Below the pieces are notes generated by a model. It worked only from the letters and a program-made list of their open reading frames with translations. It made no database searches and was not told where the DNA came from. A DNA stretch of 13,940 bases from Candidatus Abyssobacteria bacterium SURF_5 (GTDB taxonomy: Bacteria; Abyssobacteria; SURF-5), in the NCBI GenBank assembly GCA_003598085.1, contig QZKU01000133.1, positions 1-13,940 on the forward strand, given 5' to 3'. Below, one piece after another: positions 13,852-13,940 of this stretch. Each line of letters opens with the position of its first letter. The first letter of the stretch is position 1. The position numbers were made by a program, and so were the translations under genes.

Positions 13852-13940
13852 CTAAGAGGCTGTCCCATAATTATGTTTTTCAAGACGCTCAGACCTGTTA
13901 AGGCATTGCATGCTGAGGGAAATTGAGCATCAGCGTTATG

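Overview
The window looks like a chromosomal segment of a Gram-negative, probably anaerobic or facultative bacterium. The grounds are secreted multihaem c-type cytochromes with Sec signal peptides, a MutL of the endonuclease type adjoining MiaA, and consensus sigma70-like promoters. The lineage cannot be fixed from sequence alone. A deep-branching environmental group (Desulfobacterota, Omnitrophota or similar candidate phyla) is a guess. There is no sign of phage, plasmid, integrase, transposase or CRISPR.

Left part (1-5149). A secreted two-domain protein, with a jelly-roll-like N-terminal half and an alpha-helical, glycosidase-like C-terminal half, runs rightward. It is followed by a leftward tRNA-Gly(GCC) unit with its own consensus promoter and hairpin terminator. 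Next, leftward, is a secreted protein that combines two CXXCH haem sites, a beta-sandwich, four MopE-type Asp/Cys repeats and a second beta-sandwich; part of its repeat region was recently duplicated. A region of about 540 bp with no credible gene separates it from a glyoxalase-fold (VOC) gene.

Middle (5166-9896). The VOC gene probably shares a leftward transcript with a gene for an octahaem cytochrome of the hydroxylamine oxidoreductase (HAO) type. A CRP/FNR-family palindrome sits about 42 bp upstream of the predicted start of that transcript. Divergently, a perfect promoter drives a 29-residue lysine-rich peptide gene enclosed by a 14-bp perfect inverted repeat, so the two ends of the message could pair. 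Then come mutL and miaA, a compact DNA-repair and tRNA-modification operon closed by a hairpin/T-tract terminator.

Right part (9897-13940). The convergent intergenic space holds heptamer tandem repeats. A 50-bp module is present there twice, the second copy being interrupted by a 24-bp palindromic insert. Leftward from the right edge runs a tightly packed operon: SIS-domain phosphosugar protein, N-acetylglucosamine-6-phosphate deacetylase (NagA), GNAT acetyltransferase and PAP2 membrane phosphatase. Two junctions are 4-base ATGA overlaps. This points to amino-sugar breakdown or recycling coupled to an acetylation step and a lipid or polyprenyl phosphate step.

The most unusual items are the lysine-rich minigene inside a closing inverted repeat, the orphan HAO-like octahaem protein under apparent CRP/FNR-family control, the dihaem/MopE fusion with its recent internal duplication, and the palindromic insert in the heptamer repeat.
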